From: Corynebacterium pacaense
Lineage (GTDB): Bacteria; Actinomycetota; Actinomycetes; Mycobacteriales; Mycobacteriaceae
Direction of reading: 5' to 3'
DNA: 64,000 bases
Assembly (NCBI RefSeq): GCF_900169525.1
Contig: NZ_LT821240.1
Span: 1,375,684-1,439,683, forward strand
This document shows, one piece after another, positions 18,685-27,368 of the stretch; position 1 is the first letter of the stretch, and each line of letters starts with the position of its first letter. The position numbers were made by a program, and so were the translations under genes. The notes below the pieces were generated by a model. It was not told the origin of the DNA, did not search any database, and saw only the letters and a program-made list of their open reading frames with translations.

Positions 18685-19233
18685 ATGACCCGATATTTCG
18701 CCGTTTCCAACCTCCACGAGCTCGGCCCTCTCGAGGTTCACAAATTGTACAAGCTGCGCGTGGATGTCTTCGTCCACGAGCAGGGCACCCCCTACGCGGA
18801 GATCGACGATGCCGACGCCGCCACCTCCACCCACCACATCCTGGCGTGGGAGCGTGCCGCCTCCGGCGTCACTGTTCTCGACGGTTGCGCCCGGCTGATC
18901 CCCACCACCGTCGCCGATCTCGCCGCCGCAACCGGGTCGACGCTCACGCTTGACGACGCCCCGGTCTCCCAACTCGGCCGCCTGGCGGTGGCCCGGGAGT
19001 TCAGGGGTACCGGCCTCGCTGATGAAATCATGCACAACGCACTTCGCCTCGCCCATGAGAAGCACCCGAGCAACGATGTGGTGCTCACTGCGCAGTCACC
19101 GCTGCGCAGCTTCTACGAGGGTTACGGCTTCAGCGTCTGTGGCTCCGAGTTCCTCGATTCCGGTGTCGCCCACCTCCCCCTGGTCCTCGGCGCCGCCGAG
19201 CTGGCCGACTACGCGACCGCCCCGCGGGCCTGA
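18685..19233 (+). CDS. ElaA-like GNAT acetyltransferase
   Basis: A 182-residue GNAT protein. N-terminal KLYKLRVDVFVHEQ and YAEIDDAD resemble ElaA/YjcF-type acetyltransferases. The cofactor-binding segment is LGRLAVAREFRGTGLADEIM (with R-G-T-G-L), and 'FYEGYGF' closes the domain. The ATG at 18685 was chosen over an upstream start at 18649 because it aligns with the paralogue. Substrate unknown. Confidence 0.82.
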   Translation: MTRYFAVSNLHELGPLEVHKLYKLRVDVFVHEQGTPYAEIDDADAATSTHHILAWERAASGVTVLDGCARLIPTTVADLAAATGSTLTLDDAPVSQLGRLAVAREFRGTGLADEIMHNALRLAHEKHPSNDVVLTAQSPLRSFYEGYGFSVCGSEFLDSGVAHLPLVLGAAELADYATAPRA

Positions 19234-19240
19234 TACGGGA

Positions 19241-20296
19241 TCAGCTGTCCCTGGCCAGGAGTTCACGGACGCGGGGGATGACCTCGGTGCCGTAGAGCTC
19301 CACGGCGCGGAGCCTGGCGTCGGCGGGCTGGGCCCCCATGGTGTAGATCATGTCGAAGCGCCCCACACCCAGGCGCCGGATGGTTCTCGCTATCTTGCGG
19401 GCCACGGTGTCCGGGGAACCCAGATACATGGACCCGTGCGCGACCTCGGCGTCGAAATGCTCTCTGCGCAGTGGCGGGAGACCGCGTTCCGGACCGATGA
19501 TGGCGTGCATCGCCTCGTATCCGGGGTAGAACGCGTCGAAGGCCTCCCGGTCGGTGTCGGCGATGAACCCAGGCGAGTGCATCCCCACCGGGAGTTCGGG
19601 GGTGCCGAACTCCCTCGATGCGCGCCGGTAGAGATCGATGTACGGGGAGAAGCGGGCCGGATCGCCACCGATGATCGCAAGCATGAGCGGGAATCCGTAC
19701 CGTGCCGCCCGCACCACCGACTGCGGGCTTCCGCCCACCCCCACCCAGGTGGACAGTGCGCCCGACTCCGTCTTCGGGTACACCTCGACCCCGTCAAGCG
19801 GTGCACGGACCGATCCCGACCAGGTTACCCCGCGCTCGTCGAGGAGACGTGCGAACAGCTCGATCTTCTCCTCGAAGAGCACCTCGTAATCGCTCAGGTT
19901 GTATCCGAACAGCGGAAACGACTCGGTGAAGGAGCCCCTGCCCAGAATCACTTCGGCGCGACCCCGTGCGATCGCGTCCACCGTCGCGAATCTCTGGAAC
20001 ACCCGAACGGGATCATCGGAGGAGAGCACGGTCACCCCCGATCCCACGCGGATCCGATCGGTACGGGCCGCGATCCCGGCTAGGACGACCTCGGGGGCGG
20101 AGATAGCGTACTCACGTCGGTGGTGCTCCCCGACGAGGATGACATCCACCCCAGCCCGATCCGCGACAACCGCCTCATCGAGGGTCGCTCGGATCGCCTC
20201 CGCATAGGTCACCGGTGCGCCATCGGCTCCGACGGGGACATCGCCGAAGGTGTCCAGGCCGAACTCGATCCGCTCGGGGTGTGGTTGTGTGGGCAT
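19241..20296 (-). CDS. LLM-class flavin-dependent oxidoreductase
   Basis: A 351-residue luciferase-like (TIM barrel, F420 or FMN) oxidoreductase. Typical elements: 'FGLDTFGDV' at the N-terminus, 'AGVDVILVGEHH', 'RIRVGSGVTVLSSDDPVRVFQRFATVDAI' (strand and helix of the flavin site), and 'WVGVGGSPQSVVRAARYGFP'. It resembles the Atu2307/SP_0267 subgroup; substrate unknown. It is transcribed away from an HxlR-type regulator gene, the usual arrangement for a target of that regulator. Its stop is 7 bases from the convergent GNAT gene. Confidence 0.88.
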   Translation of the reverse strand: MPTQPHPERIEFGLDTFGDVPVGADGAPVTYAEAIRATLDEAVVADRAGVDVILVGEHHRREYAISAPEVVLAGIAARTDRIRVGSGVTVLSSDDPVRVFQRFATVDAIARGRAEVILGRGSFTESFPLFGYNLSDYEVLFEEKIELFARLLDERGVTWSGSVRAPLDGVEVYPKTESGALSTWVGVGGSPQSVVRAARYGFPLMLAIIGGDPARFSPYIDLYRRASREFGTPELPVGMHSPGFIADTDREAFDAFYPGYEAMHAIIGPERGLPPLRREHFDAEVAHGSMYLGSPDTVARKIARTIRRLGVGRFDMIYTMGAQPADARLRAVELYGTEVIPRVRELLARDS

Positions 20297-20416
20297 AATG
20301 GACTTGTGCTCCTAACGTGATGAACGGATTCGGTGGCACCCCGGGGGGTGCACCGTTCCCATTGATGGTTACTCATAGAGAGCAACAGGGCCGCATCCCG
20401 CGGTAATCCCGGCCTT

Positions 20417-20446
20417 GAACACGCACTTTGATGTTCATTACGAACA
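20417..20446. promoter_or_regulatory. Candidate HxlR operator
   Basis: Three half-sites: GAACA (20417-20421), TGTTC (20432-20436) and GAACA (20442-20446). The last two form a perfect inverted repeat TGTTC-ATTAC-GAACA. They lie between the divergent LLM oxidoreductase gene and the HxlR gene, upstream of the TTG start preferred here. Confidence 0.6.
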
Positions 20447-20465
20447 CGGAAGGAAGCAATACACC

Positions 20466-20846
20466 TTGTCACCACATTCCGAAGGCACCCCCGGCACCCC
20501 CTGCTCCCCCGAGATCCAGTCGATGGTGCGGGACATTCTCGAACGCGTCGCCGACAAATGGTCCATGCTCGTCATCGGCGCCCTCGCCGACGGCCCCAGG
20601 CGCTTCACCGCTATACAGGCGGCGATCCCCGGCATCTCGCATCGCATGCTCACCCGGACCCTGCGCACCCTGCACCGCGACGGCATGATCACCCGTACCG
20701 CCTACGCGGAGGTGCCGCCGCGGGTGGATTATGAACTGACCGCCCTCGGCCGCACGCTCACCGCACCCGTTGACGCCTTCGTCGGCTGGGTCAATGAGCA
20801 TCGTGGCGAAATTGAGCACAACCGTGAGACCTTCGACGCCTCCTGA
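20466..20846 (+). CDS. HxlR-family winged-helix transcriptional regulator
   Basis: A ~126-residue regulator. The HxlR domain runs from 'VRDILERVADKWSMLVIGAL' through 'RFTAIQAAIPGISHRMLTRTLRTLHRDGMI' (recognition helix) to the wing 'EVPPRVDYELTALG'. Cys17, just before the first helix of the domain, could serve as a redox switch as in HypR/QorR relatives. I place the start at TTG 20466 because GGAAGGAAG precedes it by 9 bases. The longer frame starting at TTG 20415 would put the inverted-repeat operator inside the coding region. Probably controls itself and the divergent LLM oxidoreductase. Confidence 0.85.
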   Translation: MSPHSEGTPGTPCSPEIQSMVRDILERVADKWSMLVIGALADGPRRFTAIQAAIPGISHRMLTRTLRTLHRDGMITRTAYAEVPPRVDYELTALGRTLTAPVDAFVGWVNEHRGEIEHNRETFDAS

Positions 20847-20881
20847 ACCTCCGCCGGCCCCGGGTGGTATCCCCCTGCACC

Positions 20882-22111
20882 CTAGACGTCGAAGACGTTC
20901 GACCCGGGGTGGACGGTGATCGCCGCGGCCGCACGGGTGGCCCGCTCACGTGCGATCTCCACATTCTCGGCGGTGGACACCGCGACTCCCATGCGCCTCC
21001 TGACGAAGGCCTCAGGTTTGGCGAAGAGCCGCAGATCGGTTTCCTCCACCGAGAGCGCCTCGGCCAGGCCGGTGTAGGTCACGGCGACGGAATCGACGTT
21101 TCCGTAGATCACCGCCGAGGCTCCCGGCGACACCAGCGTGACATCGATGGGCAGGCCGAGGATGGCCTTGGCGTGGAGCTCGAACTCCGAGTTCCGCTGG
21201 GTGGCCAGTGTGACCAGCCCGGTGTCGTGGGGCCGTGGTGACACCTCGGAGAAGTAGACGTCGTCACCGGATACAAACAGCTCCACACCGAAGACGCCAC
21301 GTCCGCCCAGGGCGTTGGTGATCCTGGCGGCCACAGAACGCGCGTTATCCAGTGCGCAGTCACTCATCTGCATGGGCTGCCAGGATTCCACATAGTCACC
21401 GTCGCGCTGGCGGTGGCCGATGGGTTCGCAGAACCAGGTGGCGGGTTTGGTGGTGCCCGGATCGATGGAACGGACGGTCAGCAGGGTGATCTCATAGTCG
21501 AAGTCGACGAACTCCTCCACGATCACCCGCGAGGTGCTCACGCGGGCCCCGCTCATGGCGTACTCCCAGGCAGCCTCCAGATCCTCGGGTCCCCCGACCA
21601 CGGACTGTCCCTTGCCGGAGGAACTCATCACCGGCTTGACCACGCAGGGAAATCCCAGCAGTCCCGCCGCTACCTCGAATTCCTCGAAGGTGGAACAGAA
21701 CTCATAGCGCGAGGTGGGCAGTCCCAGCTCCTCCGCCGCGAGCCTGCGGATGCCCTCGCGGTTCATGGTGAGTTTGGCCGCGCGTGCGGTGGGGACGACG
21801 GTGGACACCCCCTCCTCCTCGATGGCGAGAAGCTCATCGGTAGCCAGCGCCTCGATCTCGGGCACCACGAAGTCCGGCCTGACCTCCTCGATCAGACTCC
21901 GGACCGCGCGGGGATCGGTCATGTCGATGACATGGGCGAAGTGGGCGACCTGATGTGCGGGAGCGTTCTCATAACGGTCCACCGCATGGACCTCCACGCC
22001 CAGGCGCTGGAAGGCGATGGCTACCTCCTTCCCGAGCTCACCCGATCCGAGCAGCATCACGGTCGTGGCGTTCGGGGACAGCGGGGTTCCGATATTCTCG
22101 GGCACATACAT
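20882..22111 (-). CDS. purT: Formate-dependent phosphoribosylglycinamide formyltransferase
   Basis: ATP-grasp enzyme making formyl-GAR from GAR, formate and ATP in purine synthesis. The 409-residue protein shows [13 protein letters not shown] at the N-terminus, '[14 protein letters not shown]' (ATP-grasp lysine and loop), '[19 protein letters not shown]' and '[14 protein letters not shown]' (metal ligands). The open frame extends far upstream to 22636, but the ATG at 22111 has a strong AAGGAGG nine bases ahead and gives the normal family start. Another purine gene, purA, lies 1.7 kb upstream but is separated by a transporter gene and a terminator. Confidence 0.95.
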   Translation of the reverse strand: MYVPENIGTPLSPNATTVMLLGSGELGKEVAIAFQRLGVEVHAVDRYENAPAHQVAHFAHVIDMTDPRAVRSLIEEVRPDFVVPEIEALATDELLAIEEEGVSTVVPTARAAKLTMNREGIRRLAAEELGLPTSRYEFCSTFEEFEVAAGLLGFPCVVKPVMSSSGKGQSVVGGPEDLEAAWEYAMSGARVSTSRVIVEEFVDFDYEITLLTVRSIDPGTTKPATWFCEPIGHRQRDGDYVESWQPMQMSDCALDNARSVAARITNALGGRGVFGVELFVSGDDVYFSEVSPRPHDTGLVTLATQRNSEFELHAKAILGLPIDVTLVSPGASAVIYGNVDSVAVTYTGLAEALSVEETDLRLFAKPEAFVRRRMGVAVSTAENVEIARERATRAAAAITVHPGSNVFDV

Positions 22112-22244
22112 GGGCTTGAGCCTCCTTGCGAGCTGAACATCCTGTTTGTCGTTCGAGTATCCCACGCCTACGCGACCCGCCGTGGTATGAAGCGCTATTT
22201 CGCGGTGAACTAGTTTCTCCCGCCCTCCCCGGACAGGAACAAAT

Positions 22245-22275
22245 CCCCACCAGTTGCTCGGTGCAACTGGTGGGG
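22245..22275 (-). terminator. Rho-independent terminator of the MHS transporter gene
   Basis: A 13-bp perfect stem (CCCCACCAGTTGC / GCAACTGGTGGGG) with a 5-base loop, followed on the minus strand by ATTTGTT. It lies 25 bases after the transporter stop codon. Confidence 0.88.
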
Positions 22276-22299
22276 AGAGGTTCAGGGCCGTGCCGGGTT

Positions 22300-23661
22300 C
22301 TAGATCTCGGTGAGATCCTTGTGCATGGTCTCCTTCATCGGGATGATGGCGAAGAGGGAGATCACCGCGACGATGATGAGGTACCAACCCACGGACTGCA
22401 CACCGAAACTGGCGTTCAACGCGGTGGCGATGAAGGGTGCGATCGCCGCGCCGAGGATCGAGGAGACATTGTAGGAGATGCCGGAGCCGGTGTAGCGGAC
22501 GTTGGTGGGGAAGAGTTCGGGGAGGACGGAGGACATCGGTCCGAAGATCAGGCCCATCAGGAACATGCCGATGGTCAGGAAGGCCAGGACGGAGCCCTCG
22601 GTCGCGGTCGCCGGGTCCAGGAAGAACTTGAAGCACAGACCGAAGATGATGATGGCCACCGTGGTCCAGAGCAGGGTGGGCCTGCGGCCCCTGGTATCAG
22701 CCAGACGCCCGGCGAGCGGGATGCCTGCGACGAAGGCGAAGATGGAGATCAGCTGCAGCACCAGGAAGTCGTTGTAGTGGATTCCGAGGCCGATCCCGGC
22801 GTCCCTGCTGCCGATTCCATAGGAGAGGATCCAGGTGGTCACCAGGTAGAACATGGTGTAGCACCCGACCATGATGAAGGTTCCCTGGAGCATGGGCAGC
22901 TTTGCCGTGCGAAAGGCCTCCTTCAGCGGGGACTCCACCTTCTTGCCGGTGTCCACGGCGGCCTGAAAGACCGGGGTCTCGGTCAGCCGCAGGCGCACAT
23001 AGAGTCCGATGATGACCATGATCGCCGATGCCAGGAAGGGCAGGCGCCAGCCCCAGGCCATGAAGGCGCCTTCGGGGTCGCCGTTGGTGTGGCCGAGGGC
23101 GGTGACCAGGATCAGGAAGAAGCCGTTGGCGATGAAGAAGCCGAAGGGAGCGCCGAGCTGGGGCCACATCGCGGCACGGGCACGCTTGCCGTCCGCCGCT
23201 GTCTCAGAGGCCAGCAGTGCGGCACCCGACCATTCGCCACCGAGCCCGAGGCCCTGGCAGAACCGCATGAGCGCGAGCAGGGCGGGGGCCGCGATTCCGA
23301 CCTGCGCGTAGGTGGGCAGGCAACCGATGATGAAGGTGGCCACGCCCATGGTCAGCAGCGCACCGATCAGGGTGGCCTTCCGCCCGACGCGGTCACCGAA
23401 ATGGCCGAAGATGATCGAGCCCAGGGGCCTGGCCACGAAGGCCAGCCCGAAGGTGGCGAAGGAGGACAGCAGCCCGATGGTGGGGTTGTCCGACTTCGGG
23501 AAGAAAAGGAAGGGGAAGACCGCCACTGCCGCGGTGGCGTAGACGTAGAAATCGTAGAACTCGATCGTCGTGCCGATGGTGGAGGCAAATGCCACGCGGC
23601 GACGATCCCTGTGTGTCAGTTCGGGTGTGGAGTTTTGTGGCCGGTCAACGGTGGTCGACAT
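22300..23661 (-). CDS. MFS transporter, metabolite:H+ symporter (MHS) family
   Basis: A ~453-residue, 12-segment importer of the MHS family (relatives carry shikimate, citrate, alpha-ketoglutarate, proline/betaine). Visible signatures: '[12 protein letters not shown]' in TM1, 'FARPLG-type' region [21 protein letters not shown], '[17 protein letters not shown]' in TM4 and '[14 protein letters not shown]' in the second half. The substrate is not evident. The ATG at 23661 has AAAGGTGG five bases ahead; a GTG three codons upstream is possible. It ends in a strong hairpin, separating it from purT. Confidence 0.88.
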   Translation of the reverse strand: MSTTVDRPQNSTPELTHRDRRRVAFASTIGTTIEFYDFYVYATAAVAVFPFLFFPKSDNPTIGLLSSFATFGLAFVARPLGSIIFGHFGDRVGRKATLIGALLTMGVATFIIGCLPTYAQVGIAAPALLALMRFCQGLGLGGEWSGAALLASETAADGKRARAAMWPQLGAPFGFFIANGFFLILVTALGHTNGDPEGAFMAWGWRLPFLASAIMVIIGLYVRLRLTETPVFQAAVDTGKKVESPLKEAFRTAKLPMLQGTFIMVGCYTMFYLVTTWILSYGIGSRDAGIGLGIHYNDFLVLQLISIFAFVAGIPLAGRLADTRGRRPTLLWTTVAIIIFGLCFKFFLDPATATEGSVLAFLTIGMFLMGLIFGPMSSVLPELFPTNVRYTGSGISYNVSSILGAAIAPFIATALNASFGVQSVGWYLIIVAVISLFAIIPMKETMHKDLTEI

Positions 23662-23721
23662 GAAATCCACCTTTCTCCTATCTCATCGGAAGTTATGAAT
23701 CAACGATAGGCTCCCACCCTG

Positions 23722-23758
23722 TGAGATTACAAGTCGGTGTTTGGAGACCTCAATCTCA
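23722..23758. promoter_or_regulatory. Inverted TGAGATT repeats upstream of the MHS transporter gene
   Basis: TGAGATT (23722-23728) and AATCTCA (23752-23758) have starts 30 bases apart (about three helical turns). Related ATCTCA/TGAGA sequences occur near 23680 and 23762-23768. They flank the probable promoter of the transporter, so they may bind its regulator, which is not identified. Confidence 0.4.
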
Positions 23759-23808
23759 TTAGGTGAGACTTGTTTTCCGAAGTTGTCCGCAACCCACACA
23801 AACGGAAA

Positions 23809-23831
23809 CGCCCCAACCAGAGGTTGGGGCG
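23809..23831 (-). terminator. purA terminator
   Basis: CGCCCCAACC and GGTTGGGGCG form a 10-bp stem with a 3-base loop, followed on the minus strand by TTTCCGTTTG. It starts 22 bases past the purA stop codon. Confidence 0.85.
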
Positions 23832-23853
23832 GGAAACGGGGGCGTCGAGAAGC

Positions 23854-25143
23854 TCAGTCGGCCATAACGTCGTGGAGCACGATCGTCTGGTCGCGGCCGG
23901 GACCGACACCGATGTAGGAGAAGCGCGCACCCGAGAGCTCCTCGAGGCGGCGGACATAGTCCTGCGCCTTCTGCGGCAGCTCCCCGAAGGAGGTGCAGCC
24001 GGTGATGTCCTCGTCCCAGGCCGGCATCGTCTCAAAGATCGGGACGGCGTGGTGGAACTCCGACTGGGTCATGGGCATCTCATCATGCCGAACACCGTCG
24101 ACGTCATAGGCAACGCAGATCGGGATCTCGCCGATGCCGGTGAGCACGTCGAGTTTGGTCAGGAAGTAGTCGGTGAAACCGTTGACGCGGGAGGCGTAGC
24201 GGGCGATCACGGAATCGTACCAGCCGCAGCGACGCTTCCGGCCGGTGTTCACACCCACCTCGCCGCCGACTGTCTGCAGGTACTCACCCCACTTGTCAAA
24301 GAGCTCCGTCGGGAAGGGACCCGCACCCACCCTGGTGGTGTAGGCCTTGATGATACCCAGGCTCGAGGTGATCCTCGTCGGACCGACCCCCGATCCCACG
24401 CAGGCGCCACCGGCCGTGGGATTGGAGGATGTGACAAAGGGATAGGTGCCGTGGTCCACATCGAGCATGGTGGCCTGGCCGCCCTCCATAAGCACATGTT
24501 CGCCCCTGTCAAGCGCCTGGTTGAGCACCAGCTCGGCATCGATCATCATCGGGCGCAGCCGCTCGGCGAAACCGAGGAAGTACTCAACGATCTCCTCGGC
24601 GATGATGGCGTTGCGGTTGTACATCTTGACCAGAGTCTGGTTCTTCACATCGAGGGCGGAATCGATCTTCTGGCGCAGAATGGATTCATCGAAGATGTCC
24701 TGCACCCGGATGCCCACGCGGGAGACCTTGTCGGCGTATGCCGGCCCGATTCCACGGCCCGTGGTTCCGATCGCCCGCTTGCCCAGGAAGCGCTCCTGCA
24801 CCCTGTCCAGCACCTGGTGATACGGTGCGACGAGATGGGCGTTCGCGGAGATCCGCAGCCGGGAGGCATCGGCGCCGCGGGCCTCGAGGCCATCGATCTC
24901 CTCGAACAGTGCCTCGAGGTTGATCACCACACCGTTGCCCAGGATCGGAACCGCGTTCTCGGAGAGCACGCCGGCGGGAAGGAGCTTGAGCTCGTACTTC
25001 TCGCCGCCGACAACGACGGTGTGCCCGGCGTTGTTTCCGCCGTTGGGTTTGACCACGTAATCGACGAGCCCGCCGAGAATATCCGTGGCCTTACCCTTGC
25101 CTTCATCGCCCCATTGGGCGCCGACGATCACGATTGCAGCCAT
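23854..25143 (-). CDS. purA: Adenylosuccinate synthetase
   Basis: GTP-dependent ligase joining IMP and aspartate, the first step to AMP. The 429-residue protein begins [21 protein letters not shown], containing the GDEGKGK phosphate loop, and has [25 protein letters not shown] (IMP site), GANLML-equivalent [24 protein letters not shown], and a C-terminal GPGRDQTIV. The ATG at 25143 was chosen over the upstream frame because it gives the family start exactly. Divergent from a hypothetical gene. Confidence 0.97.
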   Translation of the reverse strand: MAAIVIVGAQWGDEGKGKATDILGGLVDYVVKPNGGNNAGHTVVVGGEKYELKLLPAGVLSENAVPILGNGVVINLEALFEEIDGLEARGADASRLRISANAHLVAPYHQVLDRVQERFLGKRAIGTTGRGIGPAYADKVSRVGIRVQDIFDESILRQKIDSALDVKNQTLVKMYNRNAIIAEEIVEYFLGFAERLRPMMIDAELVLNQALDRGEHVLMEGGQATMLDVDHGTYPFVTSSNPTAGGACVGSGVGPTRITSSLGIIKAYTTRVGAGPFPTELFDKWGEYLQTVGGEVGVNTGRKRRCGWYDSVIARYASRVNGFTDYFLTKLDVLTGIGEIPICVAYDVDGVRHDEMPMTQSEFHHAVPIFETMPAWDEDITGCTSFGELPQKAQDYVRRLEELSGARFSYIGVGPGRDQTIVLHDVMAD

Positions 25144-25264
25144 TGGTTTTCCGTCACATCCGATCCATGAATTTGGACACGCGCGCATTCACGCACGCAA
25201 GACGTTTCTTCATATTACTAGCCGCCGGGCGGTTTGCTGGCATTGGAATACTAGGATTATCCGC

Positions 25265-26107
25265 ATGCGTCTCGTGGTTCTCCGTTGTCAGGCACCGACA
25301 TTCACTGATTTCTCCGGTGCCCCCACACCGCCGGAGATCCACGATCTGCCCGCGGTGCCCGGCCGCCGCGATCTCCGGATGCTCGATGACGCCTGCTTCG
25401 ATGTTCTGCCCGTCGACCCCACGCCCTCACTCGATGAGATAACCAGGCAGCCCGAGGTCGCGCATCTGGCGCAACCCCGTCCCGCCCCGCAGCGCCCCGG
25501 GCAGCGGCTGCGGATCGTGGTCATCGGTTCCGATGCCGCCCTCTCCGCCGTACTCACCCGCCTGATGCGCGCGGACAACCTCTGGGCCGAGGTCGGCTAC
25601 GTCCCCCTTGACCCCGCGTCACCGGCGGCTCGGAACTGGGATCTGCCCGCACAAACCGGTGCGGCGCTGCAGCTGGCACTCAACGGCGGCATCCGACCGG
25701 TGCCGGTGATCCGCGATGACGCCGCGGTGGTTGTCGCAGGTTCCGCGGGCATCACCGACTGGGAGGCGGAGGAGATCACCGCGGAGATCATCATCGACGA
25801 TCACGTTCTCCTGCGTCACGCGGCCACGGAGTCGACCCCGCGGCACCGTATCGTGGGAGCCCGCCTGGTGCCCATGCTCGATGCCCCCGGAATCGTCGCG
25901 GTGCGCGTGGAGGAACGGCAACGCCTGTTCGGGCGGAGCAGGCGGGAGCTGCCCGCAGAAAGCTTGTCGACGGGCCGGGCGCTGCAGGCCGGCGGCCCCG
26001 CACTCAGGGTGACCGTGGACGGGATCTCAAGAAAGCGTCCCGTCGAACGCGTCACCTTCTACCGGCACCTGCGCGACCTCCAGATGGTGCGCGGGCAAGC
26101 GGACTAA
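25265..26107 (+). CDS. Hypothetical protein next to purA
   Basis: I do not recognise the family. The 280-residue protein has two parts. Residues 1-85 are Pro-rich and acidic. Residues ~85-280 look globular, opening with 'RLRIVVIGSDAALSAVLTRLMRADNLWAEVGYVPLD', a Rossmann-like strand-turn-helix start, and ending in a basic stretch 'SRKRPVERVTFYRHLRDLQM'. Weak resemblance to the fold of small-molecule kinases of the diacylglycerol/NAD kinase type is possible but I see no GGDGT motif. TACTAGGATTAT lies just upstream of the ATG, so the mRNA may be leaderless. The end overlaps the FUSC gene by 4 bases. Confidence 0.75.
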   Translation: MRLVVLRCQAPTFTDFSGAPTPPEIHDLPAVPGRRDLRMLDDACFDVLPVDPTPSLDEITRQPEVAHLAQPRPAPQRPGQRLRIVVIGSDAALSAVLTRLMRADNLWAEVGYVPLDPASPAARNWDLPAQTGAALQLALNGGIRPVPVIRDDAAVVVAGSAGITDWEAEEITAEIIIDDHVLLRHAATESTPRHRIVGARLVPMLDAPGIVAVRVEERQRLFGRSRRELPAESLSTGRALQAGGPALRVTVDGISRKRPVERVTFYRHLRDLQMVRGQAD

Positions 26108-27276
26108 TCCGCCTCCTCGTGCCACACCTCCGGCGGATAGGCGGGGGTGTGGGAGGTGGGTACGAGCACGGAGACGGCGGACTCCCTCGACATGCCGCAG
26201 ATCTGCAAGAGATCGACGATGATCGAGCGCGACTGCGCCAGAATGACCTGGGCGGAGAGCACCCGCCCCTGTGCCACCTCCACGCCCACCTGCGCACCCA
26301 GGAGCCTCAACCGGCGCACGAGCTCCGGGATCTCGATGGCCTCGCTGACCTCCTTGTGCCGTTCATAAAGTTCGGAGAGGCTCAGCGCCACCGAGGCCAG
26401 CTCCTCGATGATCTCCACCTGCCGCTCGCTCACCTCGTCGCCGTCCTCGGTGAGCACGAAGGCGCGCCTGGCCAGCACGCGAACATTGCGGATCATGTTG
26501 TCCACGGGGCTGAGAATCCGGAACAGCGAGCGGATCCTGCTGCGGTTACCCCACAGGAAGGGTGAGAGCGTGATCATCTCCTTGCCGGAGGAGGCGGCGG
26601 TGTTGAGTTTGTCAACGTCGGCCTGGGTCTTTCGGACCGCATCCAGTGCCACCCCGAGCGCCTTGGCGTCCTTGGCACGCAGGGCGTCGGCGACGTCGTA
26701 GAGCACGCCGGAGGCGATGCCGAGGAGGTTTGCCACCTGGATCCGCCCGGCGCGCAGCGGCGAGGTGGGGATCAGCGCGGTGACGAGGATTCCCACCACA
26801 CCACCGATAAAGGCGTCAATCATCCGGTCGAAGCCGGCGCTCTCCCCCGGCGGCATGATGGTGGCGATCAGAATTCCACCGATCGCCATCTGATTGCTCA
26901 CCAGTGGCGCCTTCGACAGGAAGGAGGCGACGGTGAGCGCGGCGGCGATCACCACGAACATCTGCCAGTGTCCCGTCCCGATCTGCAGGACCACCAGGTC
27001 CCCCACCCCGACGCCGACCGCGCAACCGAAGGTGAGTTCGGTCGCCCGTTTGATGCGGTCGCCTCCGGAGAGACCGAGGATGATCACCGCCGAGATCGGA
27101 GCGAAGAAGGGCTGCGGGTGCCCGGCGATCTCAACGGCGAACCAATAGGCGATGCCGGCGCCCAGGGCCGACTGCAGAATGAACAGTGCCCTCGCACGCA
27201 CCCGCAGAACCCTGTTGCGCAGCGAACTGTCGATCTCCGAGAGCCGGGCGAGCGTCCCGAGTTTCTTCTTGGCCAT
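26104..27276 (-). CDS. FUSC/ArAE-family membrane protein
   Basis: A ~390-residue protein with an N-terminal membrane domain of about six segments (35-175) and a C-terminal cytosolic helical domain. 'HPQPFFAPISAVIILGLSGGDRIKRATELTFGCAVGVGVGDLV' is the FUSC (fusaric acid resistance-like / aromatic acid exporter) pattern. The family is thought to export aromatic acids or related compounds; in Actinobacteria its role is unproven. ATG 27276 chosen over an upstream in-frame start at 27333. Confidence 0.8.
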   Translation of the reverse strand: MAKKKLGTLARLSEIDSSLRNRVLRVRARALFILQSALGAGIAYWFAVEIAGHPQPFFAPISAVIILGLSGGDRIKRATELTFGCAVGVGVGDLVVLQIGTGHWQMFVVIAAALTVASFLSKAPLVSNQMAIGGILIATIMPPGESAGFDRMIDAFIGGVVGILVTALIPTSPLRAGRIQVANLLGIASGVLYDVADALRAKDAKALGVALDAVRKTQADVDKLNTAASSGKEMITLSPFLWGNRSRIRSLFRILSPVDNMIRNVRVLARRAFVLTEDGDEVSERQVEIIEELASVALSLSELYERHKEVSEAIEIPELVRRLRLLGAQVGVEVAQGRVLSAQVILAQSRSIIVDLLQICGMSRESAVSVLVPTSHTPAYPPEVWHEEAD

Positions 27277-27314
27277 GTCCCCAACATTAGCGATACTCCC
27301 GCGAACGGGAACAA

Positions 27315-27346
27315 CCCCGACCGGGGCGTACATCTCCCGGTCGGGG
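27315..27346 (-). terminator. fda terminator
   Basis: CCCCGACCGGG and CCCGGTCGGGG form an 11-bp stem with a 10-base loop; the minus-strand product continues TTGTTCC. It lies 22 bases beyond the aldolase stop. Confidence 0.82.
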
Positions 27347-27368
27347 CTGCGTCGTTTCGCCTGGCGGA

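Noticed and set aside
22112-22636. N-terminal extension of the purT frame
   Set aside because: Runs into the convergently read end of the MHS gene and its terminator; purT has a clear ribosome site and family start at 22111.
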